A stretch of DNA of 64,000 nt from Clostridiales bacterium. Its GTDB lineage: Bacteria; Bacillota; Clostridia; Christensenellales; CAG-138. The stretch spans positions 1 through 64,000 of the forward strand of contig SFNQ01000004.1 in the NCBI GenBank assembly GCA_004554165.1, written 5' to 3'. The notes below the pieces were generated by a model. The model was not told the DNA's origin. It did not search any database and was given only the letters and a program-made list of their open reading frames with translations. Position 1 is the stretch's first letter. Every line of letters starts with the position of its first letter. A program made the translations under genes and the position numbers. Below are positions 35,633 through 44,641 of the stretch, in pieces.

Positions 35633-37120
35633 ATGGAACGCAAAAGCGGGATTTTACTGCACATCTCCTCCCTGCCCTCGCCCTATGGAATCGGTACGCT
35701 GGGCAGGGAGGCCCATTCCTTTGTGGATTTTCTTGCGGCTGCGGGGCAGCGCTGCTGGCAGCTTTTGCCGCTGGGGCCCACGGGCCTGTTCGATTCGCCC
35801 TACCAGTCCTTTTCCACCTATGCGGGGAACCCCTATTTTGTCGATCTTGACCTGCTGCGGGCGGAGGGCCTGCTGGAACGGTCGGATTATGAGGGGCTGG
35901 ACTTTGGGCGGGATCCCCGTCGCGTGGACTATGGAAAGCTCTACGCGCAGCGCATCCCCGTATTGCGCAGAGCCTATGCCCGCTTCCGCATGCGGGAGGG
36001 CTGGCGCGGGGAGCTGGACGCGCTCTTTGCGCGGGAGCGCTGGCTTTCGGACTATGCCCTGTTTATGGCGCTGAAGGCCCACTTTGGCGGTGTGGAATGG
36101 CCCGCCTGGCCGGATGCGGAAATCCGCATGCGAAGGCCCGGGGCCATGGCGCGCTACCGGGCGCTGCTGGACGAGGAGATCGGCTTTCATGCCTTCGTGC
36201 AGGGCCGGTTTTTCGCGCAATGGGAAACGCTCCGGGCGCATGTGCGGGCCCGGGACATTCAGCTCATCGGCGACCTGCCCATCTATGTGCCGCTGGATTC
36301 GGCGGACGTCTGGGCCGCGCCCGCGCTGTTTCAGCTGGACGGCGCGCAGCGTCCCACGGCGGTGGCGGGGGTACCGCCGGATTCCTTCAGTGCGGACGGC
36401 CAGCTCTGGGGCAATCCCCTGTACGACTGGGCGGCCATGGAGCGGGACGGCTTTTCCTGGTGGATCGACCGGGTGCGCGCCGCGGGAAGGCTTTACGACC
36501 TCGTGCGCATCGACCATTTCCGGGGTCTGGCCTCCTATTGGCGGGTGCCGGCCACAGAGAAAACAGCGGCCAGGGGCGCGTGGGTCAGGGGGCCGGGCAT
36601 GAAGCTCATCGGCGCTTTGCAGCGGGCGCTGCCCGGGCTGCGGTTCATCGCGGAGGACCTCGGATATCTGACGGAGGACGTGACCGCCCTGCGGGAGGAG
36701 GCCGGTCTTCCCGGCATGAAGGTGATACAGTTTGCCTTTGATTCCCGCGAGGCCAGCGATTACCGGCCCCACAGCTACGAGCGGAACAGCGTCTGCTATA
36801 CCGGCACCCACGACAACACCACGGCCGCCGGCTGGTTTTCGGAGGCATCCCCGGAGGATGTGCGCAAGGCGGTGGCCTATCTGGGGCTCAATGCGGAGGA
36901 GGGCTATGCCAACGGCCTCATCCGCGGCGGCATGAGCTCCGTTGCGGCGCTGTTTATCGCCCAGATTCAGGACTATCTTGGCGTGGACGGGCGCTTTCGC
37001 ATGAACACGCCCGGCACCGTGGGCGGGGGCAACTGGTGCTACCGGGTTGCGCCCGGCGCGCTGGACGGGGCGCTGGCCGCCCGTATTCTCGCCATGACGA
37101 AGCTGTACGGCCGCGCCTGA
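35633..37120 (+). CDS. malQ: 4-alpha-glucanotransferase
   Basis: A 495-residue GH77 amylomaltase that transfers alpha-1,4-glucan segments during maltodextrin use. The nucleophile Asp is in RIDHFRG (about residue 293), the acid/base Glu in AEDLGYL (about 340) and the stabilising Asp in GTHDN (about 392). The family markers DLPIYVPLDSADVW and NPLYDW are present. AAGGAG precedes the ATG and it lies 19 bases after the permease, so it is the last gene of the maltodextrin operon. Terminator at 37148. Confidence 0.95.
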   Translation: MERKSGILLHISSLPSPYGIGTLGREAHSFVDFLAAAGQRCWQLLPLGPTGLFDSPYQSFSTYAGNPYFVDLDLLRAEGLLERSDYEGLDFGRDPRRVDYGKLYAQRIPVLRRAYARFRMREGWRGELDALFARERWLSDYALFMALKAHFGGVEWPAWPDAEIRMRRPGAMARYRALLDEEIGFHAFVQGRFFAQWETLRAHVRARDIQLIGDLPIYVPLDSADVWAAPALFQLDGAQRPTAVAGVPPDSFSADGQLWGNPLYDWAAMERDGFSWWIDRVRAAGRLYDLVRIDHFRGLASYWRVPATEKTAARGAWVRGPGMKLIGALQRALPGLRFIAEDLGYLTEDVTALREEAGLPGMKVIQFAFDSREASDYRPHSYERNSVCYTGTHDNTTAAGWFSEASPEDVRKAVAYLGLNAEEGYANGLIRGGMSSVAALFIAQIQDYLGVDGRFRMNTPGTVGGGNWCYRVAPGALDGALAARILAMTKLYGRA

Positions 37121-37147
37121 ACACGGCGGCCCTGCCATTGCCTCCTT

Positions 37148-37181
37148 CCGCCTGCGGTTTTCGGATCGCGGGCGGTTTTTT
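37148..37181 (+). terminator. Terminator of the maltodextrin operon
   Basis: CCGCCTGCG (37148-37156) pairs with CGCGGGCGG (37167-37175, one wobble), followed by six T. Confidence 0.88.
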
Positions 37182-37551
37182 CTGTCCGGGGCTTGTCCGC
37201 TTATGGCGGCAGCGAAAGCAGGCGCCCCGTGAGTCCGGCGGCGGCGGCTGGGGCTGGCCAAAAAGCGCGCCCGAAAAGGCAAGGGAAAAGCGGAGCGCCT
37301 CCCGGCAGGAAGGGGGACAATCCCCTGACTGGCGTATTCTGGCGCGCCGCAGGTCCGTGGGCGGCGATGGCGGCGTAGCCATGGGGCCGGCGCTTTGGGC
37401 CGCGCTTTACTGGGCAGCGGGGCGGGTTTTCCGGGCAGCGGGGCGAAGCGCCGATGGGTTTGGGCGGCTGTCCGGCGTTCTATTTTTTCTCCGCTTCCAT
37501 ACGATATAGTAACGCGCATATTTTGTCGATGGGAAAGGGGAAAACAAGGCT
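37182..37551. other. Gene-free stretch
   Basis: GC-rich spacer between malQ and the endopeptidase gene. A TATAGT -10-like hexamer at 37505-37510 is the only promoter candidate and lacks a good -35. No supported gene. Confidence 0.5.
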
Positions 37552-38838
37552 ATGGAAACGCTGCGGTATGGGAACAAGGGACCAATGGTGGAGTATTTGC
37601 AGCTCGCTCTGACCCGGGCGGGCTTTGATCCGGGCAGGATCGACGGGATTTTCGGAAAGCGGACGCTCAACGCGCTGGAACGCTTTCAGCGGGCCAACGG
37701 CCTTGTGGCGGACGGCATTGCGGGACGGCTGACCTGGGCAAAGCTGTACCCCTATCTTGCGGGGTATACCATCCATGTGGTGCGGCAGGGGGACACGCTG
37801 GGCGCCATCGCCCGTATGCACAACACCACCGTAAGCGCCATCGAAACGGCAAACCCGGAAATCGAGGCGGAAAACCTTGCCATCGGCGCGGAGCTGGTGG
37901 TGCCGCTGGATTTCCCGGTGGTGCCGGAGCAGGTCAGCTATTCCTATGCGCTCACCAGCATCGTGCTCGACGGCCTTGGCGCGCGCTATCCCTTTTTGCA
38001 GCAGGGGCGCATCGGAACGAGCGTCATGGGCAAATCCCTCTACAGCGTAGCCATCGGGCAGGGGCGAAAGCAGGTGGGCTACAACGCCTCGCACCACGCC
38101 AACGAATGGATCACCACGCCGGTGCTGCTGAAATTTCTCGAGCGCTACGCCGCAGCCTATGTGACGGGCGGCAGCGTCGGGGGTACGCCCGCTAGGACGC
38201 TGTACAATACGACGACGCTCTATCTTGTTCCGCTGGTGAACCCGGACGGCGTGGACCTTGTGACGGGCGCGCTCAAGCCGGGCGACAGCTACTATGAGCA
38301 GGCCCGCGCCTTTGCCGCGTTTTATCCCGCAATTCCTTTTCCCTCGGGCTGGAAGGCGAACATCTCCGGCGTGGATTTGAATCTGGGCTATCCTGCGGAG
38401 TGGGAGCGCGCGCGCAGCATAAAATTCTCGCAGGGCTACACGCGGCCCGGCCCGCGGGACTATGTGGGTACAGCGCCGCTTGCGGAGCCGGAGAACCGCG
38501 CCATGGCCCGCTTTACCCGCGCCCACGATTTCCGTCTGACGCTGTCCTATCATACGCAGGGGCGGGTCATCTTCTGGAAGTTTCTTGATTATGAGCCGGA
38601 GGGCAGCAGGCAGATTGCGGAGGCCTTTTCCGAGGTTTCCGGCTATCTCGTGGAGGAGACGCCCTACAGCTCCGGTTTTGCGGGCTATAAGGACTGGTTC
38701 ATTCAGAGCTACAACCTGCCCGGCTATACCATCGAGGCAGGGCTGGGCGAAAACCCGCTGCCCATTTCGCAATTTCCGGACATCTATCGGGAAAACGAGG
38801 GGATTCTGACATTGGGGATGGTACTTGCGCCCGATTGA
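37552..38838 (+). CDS. Gamma-D-glutamyl-diamino-acid endopeptidase (PG-binding, LysM, M14)
   Basis: A 428-residue cell-wall hydrolase in three parts: a peptidoglycan-binding domain (residues 1-65, DGIFGKRTLNALERFQ), a LysM domain (about 72-118, HVVRQGDTLGAIARMHNTT) and an M14 zinc carboxypeptidase domain (about 130-425). Zinc ligands are in NASHHANEW (His and Glu of HxxE), a later His in YHTQG, and the catalytic Glu in TIEAGLGENP. The layout matches the sporulation enzyme endopeptidase I that cuts gamma-D-Glu-diaminopimelate bonds. No classical signal peptide is visible, as for spore-compartment enzymes. The spoVB-like gene follows in 15 bases, strengthening a sporulation link. Confidence 0.9.
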   Translation: METLRYGNKGPMVEYLQLALTRAGFDPGRIDGIFGKRTLNALERFQRANGLVADGIAGRLTWAKLYPYLAGYTIHVVRQGDTLGAIARMHNTTVSAIETANPEIEAENLAIGAELVVPLDFPVVPEQVSYSYALTSIVLDGLGARYPFLQQGRIGTSVMGKSLYSVAIGQGRKQVGYNASHHANEWITTPVLLKFLERYAAAYVTGGSVGGTPARTLYNTTTLYLVPLVNPDGVDLVTGALKPGDSYYEQARAFAAFYPAIPFPSGWKANISGVDLNLGYPAEWERARSIKFSQGYTRPGPRDYVGTAPLAEPENRAMARFTRAHDFRLTLSYHTQGRVIFWKFLDYEPEGSRQIAEAFSEVSGYLVEETPYSSGFAGYKDWFIQSYNLPGYTIEAGLGENPLPISQFPDIYRENEGILTLGMVLAPD

Positions 38839-38847
38839 TGGTATACT
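38839..38847 (+). promoter_or_regulatory. Extended -10 immediately before the spoVB-like start
   Basis: TGGTATACT places the expected transcription start at or very near the ATG at 38854. No Shine-Dalgarno sequence is visible, which suggests a leaderless message from this site. Confidence 0.45.
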
Positions 38848-38853
38848 ACTTCC

Positions 38854-40470
38854 ATGGAAAAATCAGTGAAGAAATCCTTCGTCAAGGGCGCGGTAATCCT
38901 TGGCGTGGCGGGGCTGCTGTGTAAGATCATCGGCGCGCTGTTCCGCATACCGCTTCGGAACATGATGGGCGTCGAGGGGATGAACTACTATTCCACGGTC
39001 TATCCCTATTATTCGGCGCTCCTGGTCGTGTCCTCCGCGGGCCTGCCCACGGCGATTTCAAAGCTCGTTGCGGAGCGCGTTACGCTCCATGACTACGCGG
39101 GCGCAAAGCGCGTGTTCCACAAGTCCATGGCGCTGCTGGCAGTCATCGGCCTTGTGACGACGGCGCTGATGTTCTTTGGCGCGGATTTCCTCGCGGCGGT
39201 TACCAACTGCCCCGGCGCGGAGCCCTCCTTCCGGGCGCTGGCGCCGGCGCTGTTCTTCGTTTCCGTCATGTGCGCTTACCGGGGCTATTTGCAGGGCCTG
39301 CAACAGATGACGGGAACGGCCCTGTCGCAGCTCATGGAACAGGTGGGAAAGCTGGTCATCGGCCTGCTGCTTGTCAAGCTGCTGCTGCCCTATGGCTATG
39401 ACGTTGCGGCCATGGGCGCGCTGCTGGGCATTACGGCGTCCGAAATTCTGGCGCTTCTGGTCATCATGGCGTTCTATTTTGTCAACCAGCGCAGGCATCC
39501 GGAGCTGCGCCTTGCCGCGTCTGCGGGCTTGGGCGGCGGCAGGGCCGACCGCACCATCCGGGCAATCCTTTCCATCGCCGTGCCGGTGACCATCGGCGCG
39601 TCCATCATGCCGCTGACCGGCATCGTGGATACGCTCATGATCAAGAATATCATGCTCGCCACGGGCTTTTCCCGGGCGTATGCGGACATGTGCTTTGCAA
39701 TCTTCCGCACGGACGTTTCCACGGTCATCAACATGCCGGCGGTGCTGACGGTGGCGCTTGCGATGAGCCTTGTGCCGGCGATCTCCGAGGCCTGCACCCG
39801 GCAGGACCGGCGCGCCATGCAGCGCGTGTCGAAGCTGGGGCTGAAGCTGGCGCTCATCGTGGGCCTGCCCTGCGCAGTGGGGCTGTATGTGCTAGGCGGC
39901 CAGGTGATCTCCTTCCTGTTTGACGTGACGCCGGAGGAGCTGGCCATCGGCACGGCGCTCATGCAGAGCTCCGCCATCGGCATCATCTTCCTCTCGCTGG
40001 TGCAGACCATGACCGGCTGTATCCAGGGCTATGGCAGGCCGGTGATTCCCGTGCTGAATCTGGCGGCGGGGGCCATCGTCAAGATCGTGGTGATGGCCGT
40101 ACTGATGTACGATCCGGCGATCAACATTCAGGGCGCGTCGATCTCCACCGTTGCCTGCTATGCCGTGGCCGGCATTCTGGATCTCATCTACCTGATCCGC
40201 GTCACGGGCATGCGCCTCGAGCTCTGGGATTGCTTTGGAAAGCCGCTGGCGGCCTCGCTGGCCATGGGCGCGGCGGTGTACTTTGGCGGAGCCTTTCTGC
40301 GGAATCATCTGCCGGAAACCGTGGCGACGCTTGGCTCCGTGGCCGTAGGCGTGGTGATCTATGCCGCCCTTGCCGTGGCGCTGAAGCTGTTCAGCGAGGA
40401 GGAGCTGCGCTTTATTCCGGGCGGCAACCGGCTGCGCAGGCTGCTGTACCGGGGAGGAAAGAGAAAATGA
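38854..40470 (+). CDS. SpoVB-like lipid flippase (MOP superfamily)
   Basis: A 538-residue polytopic membrane protein with about fourteen hydrophobic segments. It belongs to the polysaccharide-transport/SpoVB-MurJ group of the MOP superfamily, which flips lipid-linked cell-wall or spore-cortex precursors. The opening KSFVKGAVILGVAGLLCKIIG matches SpoVB. RGYLQGLQQMTGTALSQLMEQ is another family stretch. No ribosome binding site precedes the ATG, but the family N-terminus begins right there. It overlaps the mazG-like gene by 4 bases (ATGA). Whether it is sporulation-specific is not certain. Confidence 0.88.
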   Translation: MEKSVKKSFVKGAVILGVAGLLCKIIGALFRIPLRNMMGVEGMNYYSTVYPYYSALLVVSSAGLPTAISKLVAERVTLHDYAGAKRVFHKSMALLAVIGLVTTALMFFGADFLAAVTNCPGAEPSFRALAPALFFVSVMCAYRGYLQGLQQMTGTALSQLMEQVGKLVIGLLLVKLLLPYGYDVAAMGALLGITASEILALLVIMAFYFVNQRRHPELRLAASAGLGGGRADRTIRAILSIAVPVTIGASIMPLTGIVDTLMIKNIMLATGFSRAYADMCFAIFRTDVSTVINMPAVLTVALAMSLVPAISEACTRQDRRAMQRVSKLGLKLALIVGLPCAVGLYVLGGQVISFLFDVTPEELAIGTALMQSSAIGIIFLSLVQTMTGCIQGYGRPVIPVLNLAAGAIVKIVVMAVLMYDPAINIQGASISTVACYAVAGILDLIYLIRVTGMRLELWDCFGKPLAASLAMGAAVYFGGAFLRNHLPETVATLGSVAVGVVIYAALAVALKLFSEEELRFIPGGNRLRRLLYRGGKRK

Positions 40471-41897
40471 GGCTTACCATTGCGCCGCTGTCGGCAAGCA
40501 ACGCGCAGACCGTGGAGGCCTGGTCGCGGATTACGGACGCCCGGCGGCTGTTTTTGCAGACCGAACGGCACCCCTTTGCGGCGGCCGTGCGGGAGGCGAG
40601 GCCGGATTTCACCTCGATGGACGATCTGTACGAATCCGCCGGGGACTTCGACGCGCTGCACCGCGCCATGGCGGAGCGGCTGCTTGCCGCGGACGGGGAC
40701 TGCGTCTATGCCGCAACGGGCGAGACGGACGCGCTGCTTGCGGCGCTGCTGCCCCTTGCGGAAAGGGCGGGCGCCGAGGTCGAGGTTCTGCCGGGCGTAC
40801 CGCTGTATGTTGCGGCCTTTCCGGACGCGCATGCGGACATGGCCTTTGCTGCCGCGGCGCTGCCGGACAGGCTGGATCCGTCCAAGTCGATCGCCGTCAC
40901 GGAGATCGATACGGCGCTGCGCGCGGGAGAGGTGAAGCTGGCGCTGTCGGAGTACTATCCGGACGACTGGATCGTGCGGCTTGCCGGGCTGGACCAAAGC
41001 GGCGCGTATGCCGCGCGGCAGCTTCCGCTGTGCGCGCTGGACCGGCAAAAGCACTACGATGCGGCGACGGCGCTGTTCGTGCCGGCTGTGCCCTTTGACG
41101 CGCTGACGCGCTACGGCGTGGAGGAGCTGTCGGCGGTGATCGACCGGCTTCGCGGGCCGGGGGGCTGCCCCTGGGACCGGGAGCAGACGCATGAGAGCAT
41201 GAAGGGCGCGCTCCTTGAGGAGTGTTACGAGGTGCTGGACGCCATCGACCAGAAGGATGATGCAGCGCTCTGCGAGGAGCTGGGCGACGTGCTTCTGCAG
41301 GTTGTTTTCCATGCCGCCATCGCGGAGAGCCAGGGCCGCTTTACTGTGCGGGACGTTGCCACGGGCATTGTGCAAAAGCTCATCTATCGCCATCCCCATG
41401 TGTTCGGCAGCGTGCAGGCCGATACGGCGGAGCAGGTGCTCGTCAACTGGGACAGGCTCAAGAAGGCCGAGAAGCACCAGCAAACCCAGACCGACGCCAT
41501 GAAGAGCGTTCCGCGGGGCTTCCCGGCGCTCATGCGCAGCCGCAAGGTGCAGAAAAAGGCGGCGGACGTGGGCTTTGACTGGGACAGCGCCGAGGCAGCT
41601 TTTCCAAAGATATCTGAGGAGGCGGAGGAGCTTCGCGCGGCCATGGGCAGCGGCGAAGGGATCGCGGAGGAAATGGGGGACCTGCTGTTTGCGGTGGTGA
41701 ACGTGGCCAGGCTCTTGCATCTGGAGCCGGAATTTCTGCTTCAGGAGGCCACGGACAAGTTCATCGGCCGCTTTTCCGCCATGGAGGCGCTTGCGCTCTC
41801 CCGGGGAACAAAATTGGAAAACCTATCCTTTTCCGAGCAGGATGAACTCTGGAGCCTCATAAAAAGCACCGAAAACAGGGCAAAAATTCACAAATAG
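40467..41897 (+). CDS. mazG: YabN-like tetrapyrrole methylase/MazG pyrophosphohydrolase
   Basis: A 476-residue fusion. Residues 1-205 are a diverged tetrapyrrole-methylase-like domain, as in B. subtilis YabN. From about residue 220, RLRGPGGCPWDREQTHESMK opens the MazG domain, with the metal-binding EECYEVLDAI and EELGDVLLQVVFH; a second MazG half follows (EEMGDLLFAVVNVARL). It hydrolyses nucleoside triphosphates to monophosphates, cleaning abnormal nucleotides. GGAGG is 11 bases before the ATG at 40467. In B. subtilis the order spoVT-yabM-yabN-hupA-like is similar to the spoVB-like/mazG/HU order here. Confidence 0.92.
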   Translation: MRLTIAPLSASNAQTVEAWSRITDARRLFLQTERHPFAAAVREARPDFTSMDDLYESAGDFDALHRAMAERLLAADGDCVYAATGETDALLAALLPLAERAGAEVEVLPGVPLYVAAFPDAHADMAFAAAALPDRLDPSKSIAVTEIDTALRAGEVKLALSEYYPDDWIVRLAGLDQSGAYAARQLPLCALDRQKHYDAATALFVPAVPFDALTRYGVEELSAVIDRLRGPGGCPWDREQTHESMKGALLEECYEVLDAIDQKDDAALCEELGDVLLQVVFHAAIAESQGRFTVRDVATGIVQKLIYRHPHVFGSVQADTAEQVLVNWDRLKKAEKHQQTQTDAMKSVPRGFPALMRSRKVQKKAADVGFDWDSAEAAFPKISEEAEELRAAMGSGEGIAEEMGDLLFAVVNVARLLHLEPEFLLQEATDKFIGRFSAMEALALSRGTKLENLSFSEQDELWSLIKSTENRAKIHK

Positions 41898-41900
41898 GTA

Positions 41901-41929
41901 TTGCAAAACGGCCCATGCGCTGTTAAAAT
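41901..41929 (+). promoter_or_regulatory. Promoter of the HU gene
   Basis: TTGCAA (41901-41906), 17-base spacer, TAAAAT (41924-41929), 36 bases before the start codon. Confidence 0.75.
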
Positions 41930-41965
41930 AGACCACGGCACAAAAAATACGGAGGTTATTTAAGA

Positions 41966-42238
41966 ATGAATAAAACCGACTTGATCGCTGCTGTCGCTGA
42001 GAAGAGCGCACTGTCCAAGAAAGATGCTGAGAAGGCTGTCAACGCCGTTATCACCACCATTGAGGAGTCCCTTAAGAACAACGAGAAGGTTCAGATCGTC
42101 GGCTTTGGCGTTTTTGAAGCCAAGTCCCGTCCGGCGCGCAAGGGCCACAACCCCATGACCGGCAAGGAGATTGACATCCCCGCTTCCAAGGCCCCCAGCT
42201 TCAAGGCCGGCAAGGCGTTCAAGGACGCGCTCAACTAA
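41966..42238 (+). CDS. hup: DNA-binding protein HU
   Basis: A 90-residue nucleoid protein, normal length. [14 protein letters not shown] opens the helical dimerisation region. The DNA-binding arm is [20 protein letters not shown] with the conserved Pro at the arm tip. It bends and compacts DNA as a homodimer. GGAGG precedes the ATG. Own promoter and terminator make it a strong single-gene unit. Confidence 0.97.
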   Translation: MNKTDLIAAVAEKSALSKKDAEKAVNAVITTIEESLKNNEKVQIVGFGVFEAKSRPARKGHNPMTGKEIDIPASKAPSFKAGKAFKDALN

Positions 42239-42259
42239 ACGATATTCCACAGGAATCGG

Positions 42260-42289
42260 GCGAACCCGGCGCAGACGGGTTCGCTTTTT
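42260..42289 (+). terminator. HU gene terminator
   Basis: Perfect 9-bp stem (42260-42268 with 42276-42284, seven-base loop) followed by TTTTT. Confidence 0.93.
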
Positions 42290-42407
42290 CCGTTTTACGG
42301 CGCATTGGGAAGCCCCGGCACAGGGGCCCCGCTGCGGGCAAGGAGCGGCGGCGCGCCCTGCCGGTGCGTTTCCCTGTGAACGGCGCGCGTTTTTCGGAGT
42401 TGTCTAC

Positions 42408-42436
42408 TTTTCAAGCGCCAAGGGCTATGCTATAAT
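42408..42436 (+). promoter_or_regulatory. Promoter of the yedF selenium operon
   Basis: TTTTCA (42408-42413), 17-base spacer, TGC-extended TATAAT (42431-42436), 58 bases before the yedF start. Confidence 0.72.
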
Positions 42437-42494
42437 GAGAATAACGAAGAAAAACGCCCGCAGGGCGGACAGAATAAAGCAGGAGGATGAACGG

Positions 42495-43109
42495 ATGGCA
42501 GTTTTAACGGTACACGCGCTGGGCGAGCCCTGCCCGGCGCCGGTTGTAAAGGCGACAAGGGCCCTGCAGCAGATGACGGAGCCCGGCGTTGTGGAGGTCC
42601 ATGTGGACAACGAGGCGGCGGTGCAGAATCTCGGACGCATGGCGGCGGGGCGCGGCCTGACCGTCACCAACGAGACGCTGGCGGAGGGGCACTTTGTCGT
42701 GCGCATTGAAGCGGGGGCCGCGCAGGCGGCGGAGAAGCCGTCTGGCGCGCCGCCCGCAGAGAGGAACGCGGCCGGCGGCACGGTGGTGGCCATCACCTCG
42801 GAGGCCATGGGCACGGGCGACGACGCGCTGGGCAAAACGCTGATGAAGGGCTTTCTCTATGCGCTGACGCAGTTGCCCGTGCTGCCGGAAACCCTTCTGT
42901 TTTACAATGGCGGCGCAAAGATTCCCATCGAGGGCTCCGCCTCGCTGGAGGATCTGAAGGCGCTGGCGGCCGGCGGCGTGGAAATCCTGACCTGCGGCAC
43001 CTGCCTGAACCACTATGGCCTGACCGAGCGGCTTGCCGTGGGCGGCGTAACCAACATGTACGTCATCGTGGAGAAGCTCAGCAACGCGGCGCACATCCTC
43101 CGGCCATGA
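42495..43109 (+). CDS. yedF: Sulfurtransferase-like selenium metabolism protein YedF
   Basis: A 204-residue protein with an N-terminal TusA-like domain (residues 1-70, CPAPVVKATRAL with the CPxP motif) and a C-terminal DsrE-like domain (from about residue 96, TVVAITSEAMGTGDDALGKTLMKGFLY) with GVEILTCGTCLNHYG. This two-domain form is the selenium-metabolism YedF, which co-occurs with SelD and with selenium-dependent molybdenum hydroxylases. AGGAGG is eight bases before the ATG at 42495. It overlaps the class V aminotransferase gene by 4 bases, so the two act together in Se/S transfer. selD itself is not in the window. Confidence 0.92.
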   Translation: MAVLTVHALGEPCPAPVVKATRALQQMTEPGVVEVHVDNEAAVQNLGRMAAGRGLTVTNETLAEGHFVVRIEAGAAQAAEKPSGAPPAERNAAGGTVVAITSEAMGTGDDALGKTLMKGFLYALTQLPVLPETLLFYNGGAKIPIEGSASLEDLKALAAGGVEILTCGTCLNHYGLTERLAVGGVTNMYVIVEKLSNAAHILRP

Positions 43110-44245
43110 TCTATCTCGACAATGCGGCAACGACGCTGCATAAGCCGCAGCAGGTGATCGACGCGGTGGTAGCGGCCCTGCAGTCCATGGGCAACAGCGC
43201 GCGGGGCGCGCATGCGGGGAGCCTTACGGCGGCGCGGACGATCTATGACGCGAGAGAAAAGCTGGCTGCCCTGTTCCGCTGCGGGCGGGCCGACCGCGTG
43301 GTCTTTACGGCCAACGCCACGGAGGCGCTCAACATTGCCATTCATGGCGCGATTCCTCCCGGCGCGCATGTGGTGACCACCGATCTTGAGCACAATTCCG
43401 TCCTGCGCCCCCTGTACCGCAGGGAGGCGGAGGAGGGACTGTCTCTCAGCTTTGTTCCGGCGGACCGGCAGGGCAGGGTGGATACGGCGGATTTTGCGCG
43501 GCTCATCCGGGAGGATACCAGGGCCATTGTCTGCACCCATGCCTCCAACCTGACGGGCAATCCCGTGGATATTGCGGCGGTGGGCCGCATTGCGCGGGCC
43601 AATGGATTGCTGTTCATCGTAGACGCCTCGCAGACGGCGGGCTCGCTGCCCATCGATATGGAGAGCATGAACATCGACATCCTCTGCTTTACGGGGCATA
43701 AGGGGCTGCTGGGGCCGCAGGGAACGGGCGGCCTGTGCCTGGGCGAGCGCGCCGCCGTCCGGCCCTGGAAAACGGGCGGTACGGGGGTGCAGACCTACAG
43801 CAAAACGCAGCCGGAGCAGCTGCCGGTGCGTCTGGAGGCGGGAACACTCAACGGCCACGGCATCGCGGGCCTGTCCGCGGCGGTGGACTATCTCCGCTCC
43901 GTGGGGCTGGAGACCATCCGCAGCCATGAGGAGGCGCTCACCCGGCGCTTTTACGAGGGCGTGAGTCGCATCCCCGGCGTCACGGTCTACGGCGATTTTT
44001 CCGTCCGGGCCCGCGCCCCCATCGTGACGCTGAACCTTGGGGATTATGACTCCGGTCAGGTGGCGGACGAGCTGTCCGAGCGCTACGGCATTGCCACGCG
44101 GCCCGGCGCGCACTGCGCGCCCCGCATGCATGCGGCGCTGGGGACGGTGGAACAGGGCGCGGTGCGCTTCAGCTTCTCCTTCTTTACCACGGAGGAGGAG
44201 ATCGATACCGCCATCCGGGCGGTCAGGGAGCTTGCAGAGGAATGA
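43106..44245 (+). CDS. Class V aminotransferase, cysteine desulfurase family (Se-associated)
   Basis: A 379-residue PLP enzyme. The PLP-binding Lys is in CFTGHKGLLGPQG, with HASNLTGN and DASQTAGSLPID typical of the fold. The active-site Cys is in RPGAHCAPRMHAALG. The adjacency to yedF and DUF3343 identifies the branch linked to selenium and Mo-hydroxylase maturation. It probably delivers sulfane sulfur or selenium from cysteine or selenocysteine. It overlaps both neighbours by 4 bases, so the three genes are coupled. Confidence 0.92.
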   Translation: MIYLDNAATTLHKPQQVIDAVVAALQSMGNSARGAHAGSLTAARTIYDAREKLAALFRCGRADRVVFTANATEALNIAIHGAIPPGAHVVTTDLEHNSVLRPLYRREAEEGLSLSFVPADRQGRVDTADFARLIREDTRAIVCTHASNLTGNPVDIAAVGRIARANGLLFIVDASQTAGSLPIDMESMNIDILCFTGHKGLLGPQGTGGLCLGERAAVRPWKTGGTGVQTYSKTQPEQLPVRLEAGTLNGHGIAGLSAAVDYLRSVGLETIRSHEEALTRRFYEGVSRIPGVTVYGDFSVRARAPIVTLNLGDYDSGQVADELSERYGIATRPGAHCAPRMHAALGTVEQGAVRFSFSFFTTEEEIDTAIRAVRELAEE

Positions 44246-44478
44246 GGGAAAAAACACAAAAGCTGATCGTCACCTTTCACACGACCGCGGCGGCCATGGC
44301 CATGGAGCGGCGCTGTATGGCGCAGGGAATCCCGGGGCGGGTGCTGCCCGTGCCGCGGGAGATCAGCGCGGATTGCGGCATGTGCTGGTGCTCGCCCGTG
44401 CAGGAGCGGGAGCGCATCGCGGCCGAGCTTCGCGCCAGCGGCATTGAGATCGAAGGCGTGTACGAGATGCTGCTCTGA
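44242..44478 (+). CDS. DUF3343 protein (putative Se carrier)
   Basis: A 78-residue protein of the DUF3343 family. It carries two nearby Cys in DCGMCW, which could accept or pass sulfur/selenium. It begins inside the end of the aminotransferase gene (4-base overlap). This family is a marker for selenium-dependent molybdenum hydroxylase systems. No biochemical role is proven. A terminator follows at 44511. Confidence 0.88.
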   Translation: MREKTQKLIVTFHTTAAAMAMERRCMAQGIPGRVLPVPREISADCGMCWCSPVQERERIAAELRASGIEIEGVYEMLL

Positions 44479-44510
44479 TTGCATTGGGGAAAGAGACGAT
44501 CGTATGTTTC

Positions 44511-44546
44511 GCAGGGAGGGCCCGATGACGGGCCTTCCTGCTTTTT
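44511..44546 (+). terminator. Terminator of the yedF operon
   Basis: GC-rich stem of about 13 bp (44511-44524 with 44529-44541, one bulge) followed by TTTTT. Confidence 0.88.
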
Positions 44547-44612
44547 GGTGCTGCCCCCTCTGGAAGCCCCGGCGGCGGAAGGAGGCTGCGGCCGCTGTTT
44601 TCAAAACAGTGC

Positions 44613-44641
44613 TTGACACAACTGTATCAACTGTATATACT
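44613..44641 (+). promoter_or_regulatory. Promoter of the GntR/ABC operon
   Basis: TTGACA (44613-44618), 17-base spacer, TATACT (44636-44641). It is close to consensus and overlaps the operator at 44631. Confidence 0.85.
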
